Origin: JAGOUU01 sp964387745
GTDB lineage: Bacteria; Pseudomonadota; Gammaproteobacteria; JAGOUU01
Assembly (NCBI GenBank): GCA_964387745.1
Contig: CAYLXL010000026.1
Location: 1-28,452, forward strand
Direction of reading: 5' to 3'
Length of the DNA: 28,452 nucleotides
Within the stretch, counting starts at the first letter, position 1, and each line of letters opens with the position of its first letter. The translations under genes and the position numbers were made by a program. Below, piece by piece: positions 7,601 to 15,273 of the stretch. The notes beneath the pieces were generated by a model. The model saw only the letters and a program-made list of their open reading frames with translations. It did not search any database and had not been told where the DNA came from.

Positions 7601-8293
7601 CTAATTGCTACCTTGTTCACACATGATGGCTATTATTTTATCTTCTAAACAAGAGAGCATAAAACGTGTCATGGGTTCCATGTCATTAGTTTCATAAAAT
7701 TCCAACATTAATTTGTTGAATTCTAATTGATGCTTGGCTGGTAGATTTATAGCCGGATAGCCTTTAGATAACAGCAAGCCATTCATCATCAAGCGTCCCA
7801 TTCGTTTATTTACATCATAGAAAAATTGTATTCTCGCCATTTGCAAGAAGACAGAGATAGCTTGTTTATAGACATCATCAATTTTTAAGATCTGCTCAAC
7901 CATTTCATCCCAAAGCTGATCAAGCAGATGGGCTTTAGGGGGTAAATAATCAGTACCGGCAATAGTAACCAAACCTGTTCTAAATTTGCCCCATTCTAAA
8001 GATTCTTCTTTAGCAGCAATATGGTGCAGCCTGATAGCAAATTCTTTATCCAAAGAAAAACTATTATTTTCTACAGCATCAAATAAAAATTCAAAGGCCT
8101 TTATTTGATTAGATGTGATAACTTGATCCGTTAATTTGTGTCCTCCAATAGTCACTCCATCTAATAATGTTTGAATCTCAGGTAACGTGTAGTTGATACC
8201 TTCCAGATTCACTACATTGTAGATAAATTCTGATAGTTGTTTTTTGGCTAGAAAAAGAGCCTTGGTTTTATTGCGAACTATCTTGTCTAACAT
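7601..8293 (-). CDS. Fic-family protein with altered catalytic motif
   Basis: A 230-residue Fic/Doc-fold protein. The N-terminal part NLEGINYTLPEIQTLLDGV plus TIGGHKLTD matches the 'EGN.lTL.E...ll.g.tigGk' region of stand-alone Fic proteins, with Glu31 at the place of the inhibitory-helix Glu. GKFRTGLVTIAGTDYLPP (about 102-119) is the usual segment before the active site. The active-site motif, normally HxFx(D/E)(G/A)N(G/K)RxxR, reads QFFYDVNKRMGR (156-167). Asn, Lys, Arg and the final Arg are kept, but the catalytic His is Gln156 (codon CAA) and the Gly/Ala is Val161. Fic enzymes transfer AMP or other nucleotidyl groups to hydroxyl side chains; loss of His usually abolishes this. The fold is secure, the activity doubtful. 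It forms a likely operon with the downstream membrane protein. Confidence 0.88.
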   Translation of the reverse strand: MLDKIVRNKTKALFLAKKQLSEFIYNVVNLEGINYTLPEIQTLLDGVTIGGHKLTDQVITSNQIKAFEFLFDAVENNSFSLDKEFAIRLHHIAAKEESLEWGKFRTGLVTIAGTDYLPPKAHLLDQLWDEMVEQILKIDDVYKQAISVFLQMARIQFFYDVNKRMGRLMMNGLLLSKGYPAINLPAKHQLEFNKLMLEFYETNDMEPMTRFMLSCLEDKIIAIMCEQGSN

Positions 8294-8339
8294 ATCTGGT
8301 ATTTTATTGGTTTGAATTTACTGAAAATTATACCTGAGA

Positions 8340-8449
8340 TTTAACTGCAAATCTCTGATTCGTCTAACTTTTTAGTAATAATAGTGAACTTTTAATCGCA
8401 AATCATTGATGAATCATTCAACTAACTTCTAGTAACTATCTAGTGAGAT
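8340..8449. repeat. Imperfect tandem duplication upstream of the large secreted protein gene
   Basis: Two adjacent segments of about 50 and 59 bases align. Both begin TTTAA(CT/TC)GCAAATC.(C/T)TGAT, continue (C)TAACTT.TAGTAA and end TAGTGA. The second has about six extra bases (GAATCA) in the middle. They fill most of the 285-base divergent intergenic region between the Fic gene and the next gene, where promoters for both would be expected. They could be duplicated regulatory sites or a remnant repeat. Confidence 0.55.
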
Positions 8450-8578
8450 CCGTCTCAAAAGCTCGGAAAGGTGAATGCACACTCCTAGGTTACTTCGAAG
8501 GTCGCGATAGCAAATAGAAAGTTTAATATTTAATATACTATAATATAAAATATAGCGAAAAATACAAATGGACTTATC

Positions 8579-10210
8579 GTGGATATAAACAGCAATTTAA
8601 TAAAACAATCTGTGCTTTTTTTAACTGCTGTACTTAGCACCCTTAATTGCCTCACCTTTGCAAGTAATCAACCATTCTCACCAGATAAAAATGCCAGGCT
8701 AGGCGGTGCTTATTTAAATAGTTCTAGGATGCCTATGCATAATGTCTGTATTAAAACTGACAAAATCAATCTTGGGGTTGTGCAGAAAACAGTTACATTA
8801 AGCTATGTAAATAATATCCACACACTAGCTAAAAATTTAAATATAAATTTAGATGCAAAAGCTGGCTGGGGCAGGTTTAGCGCTAGTAGTGAGGTGGATT
8901 ATATTAAATCTGTTCTGGAAAGCAATCGTAGCTTAAGTTTTTCTTATCAAGGTTTAGTCATGGCTAGTTTGAACGTGGATTCCTCAGATTATTATAAAAC
9001 TAGCGCTTTAAATCCAGGAGCTTTAGCTGCCTACAATGAAGGACCAGATTCATTTATTCTACGCTGCGGTGATAGTTACATACAGCGCCTAGATTTAGGT
9101 GCTATTTTAAGCGTGACTATGCGCTTAAATTTCGCCAGCTCTCTTCATAAGAAAACATTTCAAGCAAAAATTAATGGTGGCTTTGGCGACATTCTTAAAG
9201 CTTCAGCTAGAACAAAGCAAATCGTTGAAGAAAATAATCTCAAAGGATCTATTGATGTTATTGCATTCCAAAAGGGTGGCGATCCTAATAGGTTAGATAT
9301 GGTTTTTGGATCAAATACTGAGCATAATATTATTTCGTGTGATATTCAGAATGTAGATAATTGCACTAATGCTATTAATGACATCATAAACTATGCACAA
9401 TCACGTGGGGCCTGGAACAATATTGGTTTCTCAGAACAAGTAAAAATAGTCGATAATAAACTAGTTGCCAATAGCTTATTCCCAATCAACATTGAAGATG
9501 CAACCATAGGTAACTATAGTGAGGATTTTGGTTTAACAATCCCTGAAATTCTACCTAAAGAAGAAGTTGTTGCAGCTAGAGTGCGTTTAACAGAGCTCTA
9601 TGATCACTATGCTGATAATCTAAATTTTTATAATTCTATTAAAGATGGTATTGCTTATTCTCATTTAAGCTTCTCTGCACAACAAGAACTTTTAAATATT
9701 GCTGAACAACTTAGAAGGAATATGTCAAATTTTACCAATGGTAAAGCTTTAAACTGCTTTTTACCAGCTCATCTCAATGACTGTCCTCAAATAGTTGATA
9801 ATATAGAGATACTGGTAAATAAAGATCTAGATTTGAAAAAACTTACAGCTTTAAAAGGTGCCTATTATTTTAATTTTGGTACTCGTATGCTAAACAATCC
9901 TCAAATTCTAGTACCGAGACACAACGGTAACTATTCTGTTTATAATACCGATATGGATCCGCTGTCAGANNNNNNNNNNCAATTACAAACCACTCATGAT
10001 TATAGATCTATCATACCTAACGGTAGTTTTGATAAAATGGAGCAAAATGGCGTCATGACTAACTATAGAATATTTCCTTCTCCAGGCTTTCTAAGTATTG
10101 GTTTAGATCCTAATGGTTTTGGATATGCAGGTCCGTTTCCTATGCAATATACAGAAAATGGAACTCCGCGTCCTGGAGCTGCAAATGTGGTAGTGCTTAT
10201 GCCGTTTTGA
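8579..10210 (+). CDS. Large secreted protein, possibly MACPF-like; interrupted by an assembly gap
   Basis: About 543 residues with a signal peptide (MDINSNLIKQSVLFLTAVLS, then TLNCLTFAS), read from GTG 8579. TGGA lies 7 bases upstream, and no ATG in frame gives as good a leader. Around Cys163 the sequence CGDSYIQRLDLGAILSVTM resembles the MACPF signature (Y/W)G(T/S)H(F/Y)x6GG, in degenerate form, and is followed by beta-strand-like repeats and GSIDVIAFQKGGDP, again like MACPF/CDC pore-forming folds. This resemblance is by eye only. The C-terminal part has no recognised domain. Ten N bases at 9970-9979 leave the gap's true size and the frame across it unknown, although the frame continues to a normal stop. 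If MACPF is right, a secreted pore-former or host-directed protein is plausible. Confidence 0.6.
   Translation: MDINSNLIKQSVLFLTAVLSTLNCLTFASNQPFSPDKNARLGGAYLNSSRMPMHNVCIKTDKINLGVVQKTVTLSYVNNIHTLAKNLNINLDAKAGWGRFSASSEVDYIKSVLESNRSLSFSYQGLVMASLNVDSSDYYKTSALNPGALAAYNEGPDSFILRCGDSYIQRLDLGAILSVTMRLNFASSLHKKTFQAKINGGFGDILKASARTKQIVEENNLKGSIDVIAFQKGGDPNRLDMVFGSNTEHNIISCDIQNVDNCTNAINDIINYAQSRGAWNNIGFSEQVKIVDNKLVANSLFPINIEDATIGNYSEDFGLTIPEILPKEEVVAARVRLTELYDHYADNLNFYNSIKDGIAYSHLSFSAQQELLNIAEQLRRNMSNFTNGKALNCFLPAHLNDCPQIVDNIEILVNKDLDLKKLTALKGAYYFNFGTRMLNNPQILVPRHNGNYSVYNTDMDPLSXXXXQLQTTHDYRSIIPNGSFDKMEQNGVMTNYRIFPSPGFLSIGLDPNGFGYAGPFPMQYTENGTPRPGAANVVVLMPF
9970..9979. other. Assembly gap (ten N)
   Basis: Ten ambiguous bases in a row, a standard placeholder for a scaffold join of unknown size. 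It lies inside the large secreted-protein gene, so about 76 C-terminal residues of that protein are linked to the rest only by the scaffold. Confidence 0.98.
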
Positions 10211-10237
10211 GGGCATAACTTATAATTTTTAACCAGG

Positions 10238-10462
10238 TTACTTAATTTTCGAATATAGTTTGTTCTTGATTTTGTTATAAACCGCCGCTAAAACGAAATA
10301 ACTTACTGTTGTAGACAGGGTAACAGCTAAGATAATCCATGGATGTGTATTGGTCGTAATCATCCAGCTTCCAAAAAAATAATATTGAAGGATATTAGAT
10401 AACATTAAGGTAACAGATATGATAGAACAGGATTCAATAATACTTAATTGTTTATTGTTCAT
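10238..10462 (-). CDS. Small two-TM membrane protein
   Basis: A 74-residue protein starting MNNKQLSIIESCSI, with hydrophobic segments at about 10-30 and 40-63 and a Lys-rich end (YNKIKNKLYSKIK). An upstream in-frame start at 10528 would add 22 residues, but ATG 10462 is chosen because GAGG sits 8 bases before it. The architecture (two helices, a short loop with MITTNTHPW, basic tail) recalls small DUF2798-type membrane proteins, but I cannot confirm the family. It stands alone on the minus strand between the large secreted protein and the toxin-antitoxin pair. Confidence 0.55.
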   Translation of the reverse strand: MNNKQLSIIESCSIISVTLMLSNILQYYFFGSWMITTNTHPWIILAVTLSTTVSYFVLAAVYNKIKNKLYSKIK

Positions 10463-10675
10463 GGTACTAGCCTCGTATAAAAAGATAATTGAAGTTGGTA
10501 TTATAACTACCGTCAAGCAGAAAGTCAATTAATTATTGTGTCCGAGTCCAAAACGGGGCCGGATTACCCATTCTTTTCCCTTTAAATTCAATGCATTAGA
10601 AGCTCATTTTTTAAAGCTCTAACCCTATGATATTACTTCTTCTGGGGCAGTTAAAATATATAAACCACTTGAAAT

Positions 10676-10697
10676 ATGTTAACATATTTGTTAACAT
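10676..10697. promoter_or_regulatory. Inverted repeat, probable operator of the toxin-antitoxin operon
   Basis: ATGTTAAC (10676-10683) and its exact complement GTTAACAT (10690-10697) are separated by six A/T bases. The nine-base word TGTTAACAT also appears twice with a 12-base period. It lies about 50 bases upstream of the toxin start. HigA-type antitoxins commonly bind such palindromes to repress their own operon; binding here is inference. Confidence 0.65.
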
Positions 10698-10747
10698 GTA
10701 TCTATGCGGTAGATCTAAAATTAGACAAGAAATAGGCAAACTATCTA

Positions 10748-11080
10748 GTGATCTGGAAGATTAATTATTATAACCAATCTCTTAGAGAGGATGCAGGAAA
10801 ATTGCCAAAATCGATTAAAGCAAAATTTGAAGCTATTTTGGATAAAATGTTGGAATACGGCGCTGATCTCGGCATGCCTTTTACAAAAGCAATGGGGCAA
10901 GGCTTATTTGAAATACGCGCTAAGGGACAAGAAGGTATCGCTAGAGGTTTTTTCTGTCTTGTTTCTAATAATAGAATTGTAATATTGCATATTTTTATTA
11001 AGAAAACCCAGGTAACCCCAAAAAAAGAACTAGAGTTAGCAAAAAAACGCATGAAAGAGGTGAAACAATATGACATATAA
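10748..11080 (+). CDS. HigB/RelE-type toxin (phage Gp49-like family)
   Basis: A 110-residue protein of the Gp49-like/HigB toxin family (PF05973): LPKSIKAKFEAILDKMLEYG, then LFEIRAKGQEGIARGFFC, then IVILHIFIKKTQVTPKKELE and a C-terminal AKKRMKEV helix. These are the family's conserved blocks; members cleave ribosome-associated mRNA, and the Lys/Arg-rich C-terminal part supplies catalytic residues. It starts at GTG 10748 with only a weak AGG upstream. The helix-turn-helix antitoxin gene overlaps its last 11 bases, the order (toxin first) typical of higBA. It appears intact. Expected role: growth inhibition when the antitoxin is lost, or stabilisation of the region. Confidence 0.88.
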   Translation: MIWKINYYNQSLREDAGKLPKSIKAKFEAILDKMLEYGADLGMPFTKAMGQGLFEIRAKGQEGIARGFFCLVSNNRIVILHIFIKKTQVTPKKELELAKKRMKEVKQYDI

Positions 11081-11393
11081 ACCAGTACCACGTGATAATA
11101 AATCACGTAAAGAAGTATTAGCTAGTCTCGAAACGCGTGCTATATATGAAGCGACTAAATTACAAATTGATCTTGCTATGCAGTTAAAAAAAGCAAGGAT
11201 CAAGCGTAAAATGACGCAAGATGATGTAGCAGATATTATGCACACTAAAAAACCAGCGATATCGCGCTTGGAATCAGGCGGTGGTGACGATATCAAGCAT
11301 TTTCCGTCGCTATTAACAATTATTAAATTTGCATCCGCTATAGGGTGCGAACTTACATTTGCACTAACCCCCATTAAAGGCATGCGTAAGTAG
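11070..11393 (+). CDS. HigA/Xre-type antitoxin with helix-turn-helix
   Basis: A 107-residue DNA-binding protein. The Xre-type helix-turn-helix covers about 40-75: LKKARIKRKMTQDDVADIMH, then TKKPAISRLESGGGDD, with the characteristic 'MTQ..vA..m.t.kpaISRlE' pattern. The C-terminal part (LLTIIKFASAIGCELTFAL) is the usual 'l...A.alG..l.i.l' ending. AGAGGTG upstream lies inside the toxin gene, and the two genes overlap by 11 bases, so they are co-translated. It should neutralise the HigB-like toxin and repress the operon through the inverted repeat at 10676-10697. Confidence 0.9.
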   Translation: MTYKPVPRDNKSRKEVLASLETRAIYEATKLQIDLAMQLKKARIKRKMTQDDVADIMHTKKPAISRLESGGGDDIKHFPSLLTIIKFASAIGCELTFALTPIKGMRK

Positions 11394-11459
11394 GTGTCGG
11401 TATTCTCGATGTGGAACACAGACACAATAATTTATTGATAAAATAATCTGGGAATGTAA

Positions 11460-13475
11460 ATGATTAAAAACAAAAAAAAACATCAGTTGGTTATGGCTAT
11501 TGTCGTAGCTTTAGTTTTAGCTATTTCCATATTATTTATAGCTAAACATAGTACTTTAACACCAAAATTAGGTGCCGCTGAAAATGATAATATAATTAAA
11601 ATGAAAAGTGGTACTAGTATTACTAAACCCAGTTCATGGCAAGCCAATCTGTTCGATAATTATATTCAAGTTACTTCGCCAGAAAATGATCTAACAGTAT
11701 ATTTTTTGGAATTGCCAGCAGTAGATAACCTTACGACTTTGGCTAATCAGGCTTGGCAGCAAGTAAATCCAGCCTTTAGCTTAAAGGTCAAACAGAGTAG
11801 GTTATTTCCAGCAGAGGATAATTGGGACAAAAACAGTCAGGTTACTTATGATACTCTTGTTAGCGATAATCGCACAGTATTTGCAGGAATCGATATTTTT
11901 AATAGTACAGCTTATATTAGCCTAGTTGATGCTAGAAATGCTGGTTTTGACCGTCGCAAATCTGAGTTAATGATTATGCTGGCAAGTTTAAAGCCTGCAG
12001 GCTTTAAAAAAGTTTCATTAAAAGATCATGCAACCAAAACCTGGACTGATTCAGATATTAAAGATTTTGATCAATTTGTTACTGATAGCATGCAAAAATT
12101 AAAAGTGCCAGGCGTGTCGATAGCAATTATAAGAAAAGATGGTCAAATGCTATATAAAAAAGCATTTGGTGTAAAACAGTTGGGATCAACAGATCAAGTT
12201 ACACCTGATACATTATTTATGATCGGCTCAATTACTAAACAATTAACCACACTAATGATGGCAAGTCTAGTAGATAAAAGAATATTTACCTGGGAAACTC
12301 CAGTTGTAAGTATCCTGCCAAATTTCAAATTAGCTGACCAAGAGCTTACAAAAAAATTACGGCTACGAGACACTGTAAGCGCATCAACCGGAATGCCAAG
12401 AAATGACGAGTTATGGGTTTTTAAATATAAAGGAATAAAGCCTGAAGCTCGCCTACTAGAAATGCAAACAGTTGCTCCAACTACTAAAGTTGGCGAAGTA
12501 TTTCAATATTCTAATGAGCTTGTTATGGCTGGCGGTTATATAGCTGCGCATGCCTATTTACCAAAAGTTGACTTAGAAAAAGCTTATAAAATAGCCATGG
12601 AAGAATTAGTTTTTAATCCATTACAAATGACAAGAACTGTATTAAAAACTAACGATGCTGTTAAATTAGGGGCTGCATCGCCACATGCTACTAAAATTAA
12701 TGGTGATGTAAGTGCAATGCCTTTTAATGTAGAAAACCGTATATACAGTATAGCTCCTGCAGGCGCAGTATGGTCGACAACAGAAGACATGTCAAAAGAT
12801 CTTTTACTCGAACTTAATAATGGTATTTTAAATGATAAACGTATTATAAGTGAACAATCTATTTTAGAGCGGCGTAAACCAGGTATCAAAATATTTGAGG
12901 ATAAATCTTATGGTCTGTGTTTAGAAGTTGGTAATTGGCAAGGCTTAAAAGTTATTGAACACAGTGGCGGCACTATGGGCTTTGCATCACAGCTATTTTT
13001 TTTACCTGAAAGAGGGATAGGCATGATTATTTTAACTAATTCATCTGATGGTGATGCTTTTAATCGTATCGTAAAACAAAAGTTTTTAGAGTTAACTTTT
13101 GAAGCAAAACCGAAAGCCCAAGCAATGTTGGATTTTGAGATAAATGCTGCTAAAGAATCTATTGAAAACGAAACCAAAAAGATATCACTTAATCATAACA
13201 ATCTAAAGTGGATTGAAAAATTATTAGGGGAATATACTAACCCTAAGTTAGGCAAAGCCAAAGTATTAAAAAATTCTTACAGTACTGGTTATGAAATACA
13301 GTTCGATGAATGGAAATCTCAAATCGGTGGTGAGACAGATGATAAAGGCACAAAACTATTAGTAGTATTAGACCCACCATTTGCTGGTATGCGATTTCTA
13401 GTCTCTGAAGATGGAAATAAGTTAATTCTTAACTCTGGCCAAGCGCAGTATGTTTTTATACGTACACAGATTTAG
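11460..13475 (+). CDS. Membrane-anchored serine hydrolase, class C beta-lactamase-like
   Basis: A 671-residue protein. Residues 9-28 form a signal anchor (LVMAIVVALVLAISILFI), so the rest is periplasmic. Residues about 45-195 form an N-terminal domain I do not recognise. A beta-lactamase/penicillin-binding-protein-like domain (PF00144) spans about 205-540, with all three motifs: Ser257-x-x-Lys260 (SITK), Tyr350-Ser-Asn352, and His501-Ser-Gly-Gly (HSGG, in place of KTG). An extra C-terminal domain of about 110 residues follows, as in some family members with a lipocalin-like end. The family includes class C beta-lactamases, D-aminopeptidases and esterases; HxG in place of KTG favours esterase or peptidase roles over classical beta-lactamase. 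GGGA lies near the ATG. It is a single gene. Confidence 0.9.
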   Translation: MIKNKKKHQLVMAIVVALVLAISILFIAKHSTLTPKLGAAENDNIIKMKSGTSITKPSSWQANLFDNYIQVTSPENDLTVYFLELPAVDNLTTLANQAWQQVNPAFSLKVKQSRLFPAEDNWDKNSQVTYDTLVSDNRTVFAGIDIFNSTAYISLVDARNAGFDRRKSELMIMLASLKPAGFKKVSLKDHATKTWTDSDIKDFDQFVTDSMQKLKVPGVSIAIIRKDGQMLYKKAFGVKQLGSTDQVTPDTLFMIGSITKQLTTLMMASLVDKRIFTWETPVVSILPNFKLADQELTKKLRLRDTVSASTGMPRNDELWVFKYKGIKPEARLLEMQTVAPTTKVGEVFQYSNELVMAGGYIAAHAYLPKVDLEKAYKIAMEELVFNPLQMTRTVLKTNDAVKLGAASPHATKINGDVSAMPFNVENRIYSIAPAGAVWSTTEDMSKDLLLELNNGILNDKRIISEQSILERRKPGIKIFEDKSYGLCLEVGNWQGLKVIEHSGGTMGFASQLFFLPERGIGMIILTNSSDGDAFNRIVKQKFLELTFEAKPKAQAMLDFEINAAKESIENETKKISLNHNNLKWIEKLLGEYTNPKLGKAKVLKNSYSTGYEIQFDEWKSQIGGETDDKGTKLLVVLDPPFAGMRFLVSEDGNKLILNSGQAQYVFIRTQI

Positions 13476-13614
13476 AACGCGCCACGCTACTAAGAATTAG
13501 CAAGGGCGGTTGCACTTGCAATTTGAATTTTCCTAACCAGGTTACGTAATTTTTTAAATTGTTTGTAAAACTCTTTTGGCACATTGCAGAGTTAACTAGG
13601 CAGCAAAAAAAATG

Positions 13615-13643
13615 TTGACATGTATGGGTAAAAGATGTACTGT
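13615..13643 (+). promoter_or_regulatory. Candidate sigma-70 promoter upstream of the four-gene operon
   Basis: A perfect TTGACA -35 (13615-13620), a 17-base spacer and TACTGT as a weak -10 (13638-13643). It lies about 310 bases before the operon's first gene and about 35 before the small broken ORF, so it could drive either or both. Confidence 0.4.
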
Positions 13644-13677
13644 TAGGAAATCAAGTCATAAGTCATGTTCCAATCAA

Positions 13678-13781
13678 ATGTTAAAGGCCGTATTTAAAAA
13701 ATTAATAATCAACTGGTGGTGCTGGCGCTAATATCGCTTGGTATTATTTTGTTTTATTATTTTTTATTAGTGTGGTTTTAA
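13678..13781 (+). pseudogene. Possible small membrane-protein gene with a frameshift in an A6 run
   Basis: From ATG 13678 the reading frame gives MLKAVFKKL and soon stops. One added A in the run of six A at 13696-13701 would join it to an open frame encoding a clear membrane helix (LVVLALISLGIILFYYFLL) ending at TAA 13779, making a 34-residue basic-then-hydrophobic protein. This could be a decayed gene, a sequencing error in a homopolymer, or transcriptional slippage. There is no good Shine-Dalgarno, so the case is weak. Confidence 0.25.
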
Positions 13782-13953
13782 AATGTCTAGAACGTGTACC
13801 TCTAAATTTATCAATATATCTACACCTAAGCTTAAAGTTTTTTTATGGCCTTGAGGCCAATATTAATTTCTATTTTTTAAAATGAACCTTAACGCACCCA
13901 TGTGTGATAGTAATTAATCTAAAGTTAACGCTTTGAAAGTTGGAGTTATTGAT

Positions 13954-15273
13954 ATGCCAAAAACAAAAAAACTAACTTATATATTTGATTCAGAAAGTGT
14001 CAGCGATGAAATAATAGCCTATCGGGAAAGAATTACTGTTGATAGCTTAACTCGAAGATATATTGATCGTGTTCTAAGTTTTAGACCCAGAACACCGTTA
14101 GCCTTCATCAGTGGAGCTGGGATAGCTGGACTAAGTTCGGCCTTTGAGTTGCTAGCAAAAGGATTCAAAGTAATCATCGCTGAGAAACGTAGTGCATTTG
14201 ATCGGTTCAACTTTATAAATCTTGACATCGAAGTGCAACGTTTTCTAAAAAAGTTTAACTTATTAAATGAATTTGAAACGAAAGTTGCTGCAAAAACTAG
14301 TTCACATGAACTTGTGCGCTACAGAAAAGACGAGTTTACACGGCTTGAAATTTCTGATGTAAGTAAATTACAATCTAACGCTAATTTATTGTTTGAGCCT
14401 GAATATTTTGAACAGCTCTTTACCGCGCCTGGCGCTTACAGCGTGAAAATTAAAGATTTGCAGACTTTTCTTTGTAAAAAAGCTATGGATTCTGGAGTGC
14501 GATTGTTGGGTAATGTAGAAGTAGAAGTTTTACATAACGAACAAGGCGATCTCGCAGTAGAAGTCAAAGGTAAAGAAAGCATTTCTGAGGCTATCAAGTT
14601 AGAACCATGTTTATCTTTCATTGCTGAAGGGGCACATTCTACAACAGCAGATAAGCTTGGTATGCTTATAAACGAGATAGAGAATGAATGTACCGGTGAA
14701 AACTGGATTTTTGGTAATGTTAAATATAGCGGTACTAAAACATTTGTTGTTTCCGTGATTGATACTTCTGAGGGAAGTTTGCAAATCTCGAATATAGTTT
14801 TTAATTCTGTAACTCATGAAGCCAATGTTGCGGTGACTTCGTCAAACGATCTCGACCTTGCTAATATACATGCAAGGATATTAATGATGGCTCAGCGTGT
14901 TTTTTCTTACAAAGGCATAGAAGAGCAGGTGGAATTGATTACATCAGTGCAAAAACCAGTACACATTAAGAATAGTCAACGCAACAACTATTCGATAGGA
15001 AATGCTTTTTGCGTTGGGGATGCGGCAGGGAACAGTTCACCTTTAGCTGGAATGGGAGGAACTTTAGGGCTAACTTTGGTCCCGTATGCTGTTAAACAAC
15101 TTGTAGAAGATCGAGAGCAACACCCCGAACAAATGCATGTTAATTTTAACACTTACTCACAAGCCTATACCTCAAGGTGGATTGAAAAATCAGCAGCCAT
15201 TAAAAAGAAAAGTATAAGTGTATATAAAGATGCAGATGTCAGTGAAGAAAGTAGGAAACTTCAATGCAAATGA
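13954..15273 (+). CDS. FAD-dependent monooxygenase-like oxidoreductase
   Basis: A 439-residue flavoprotein of the PHBH-type aromatic hydroxylase/FAD-binding superfamily. The Rossmann FAD motif GAGIAGLSSAFELLAKGFKV is at about 54-73, with Glu77 as the ribose-binding acid. AEGAHSTT (224-231) matches the 'DG' motif with Glu for Asp, and FCVGDAAGNSSPLAGMGG (352-369) is the 'GD' motif. A charged N-terminal extension of about 45 residues precedes the FAD domain. An in-frame TTG at 13933 is possible, but ATG 13954 has TTGGAG 8 bases upstream and is preferred. The gene overlaps the transporter gene by 10 bases and heads a four-gene operon. Expected reaction: NAD(P)H- and O2-dependent hydroxylation or dehydrogenation of a small molecule; the substrate is unknown. 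Confidence 0.85.
   Translation: MPKTKKLTYIFDSESVSDEIIAYRERITVDSLTRRYIDRVLSFRPRTPLAFISGAGIAGLSSAFELLAKGFKVIIAEKRSAFDRFNFINLDIEVQRFLKKFNLLNEFETKVAAKTSSHELVRYRKDEFTRLEISDVSKLQSNANLLFEPEYFEQLFTAPGAYSVKIKDLQTFLCKKAMDSGVRLLGNVEVEVLHNEQGDLAVEVKGKESISEAIKLEPCLSFIAEGAHSTTADKLGMLINEIENECTGENWIFGNVKYSGTKTFVVSVIDTSEGSLQISNIVFNSVTHEANVAVTSSNDLDLANIHARILMMAQRVFSYKGIEEQVELITSVQKPVHIKNSQRNNYSIGNAFCVGDAAGNSSPLAGMGGTLGLTLVPYAVKQLVEDREQHPEQMHVNFNTYSQAYTSRWIEKSAAIKKKSISVYKDADVSEESRKLQCK

Larger units (their letters stand above)
13476..13953. other. Long intergenic leader before the FAD monooxygenase operon
   Basis: A 478-base region with no intact recognised gene. It holds a candidate sigma-70 promoter (13615-13643), a possible broken small membrane-protein gene (13678-13781), and a small TGGCC-TTGA-GGCCA hairpin near 13848-13861 without a following T tract. 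An AACCAGGTTAC(G/T)TAATTTT word near 13535 also occurs near 10230. No riboswitch fold was recognised. Confidence 0.6.

Noticed and set aside
10768..11425. Minus-strand frames opposite the toxin-antitoxin genes
   Set aside because: The plus-strand genes match HigB and HigA families with proper overlap; the antisense frames have no recognisable motif.
11460..13475. Calling the serine hydrolase a true antibiotic-degrading beta-lactamase
   Set aside because: The third motif is HSGG, not KTG, and the protein has extra N- and C-terminal domains; the family includes many esterases and peptidases.
13848..13861. TGGCC-TTGA-GGCCA hairpin as a terminator
   Set aside because: The stem is only 5 bp, there is no T tract after it on either strand, and no gene ends nearby.
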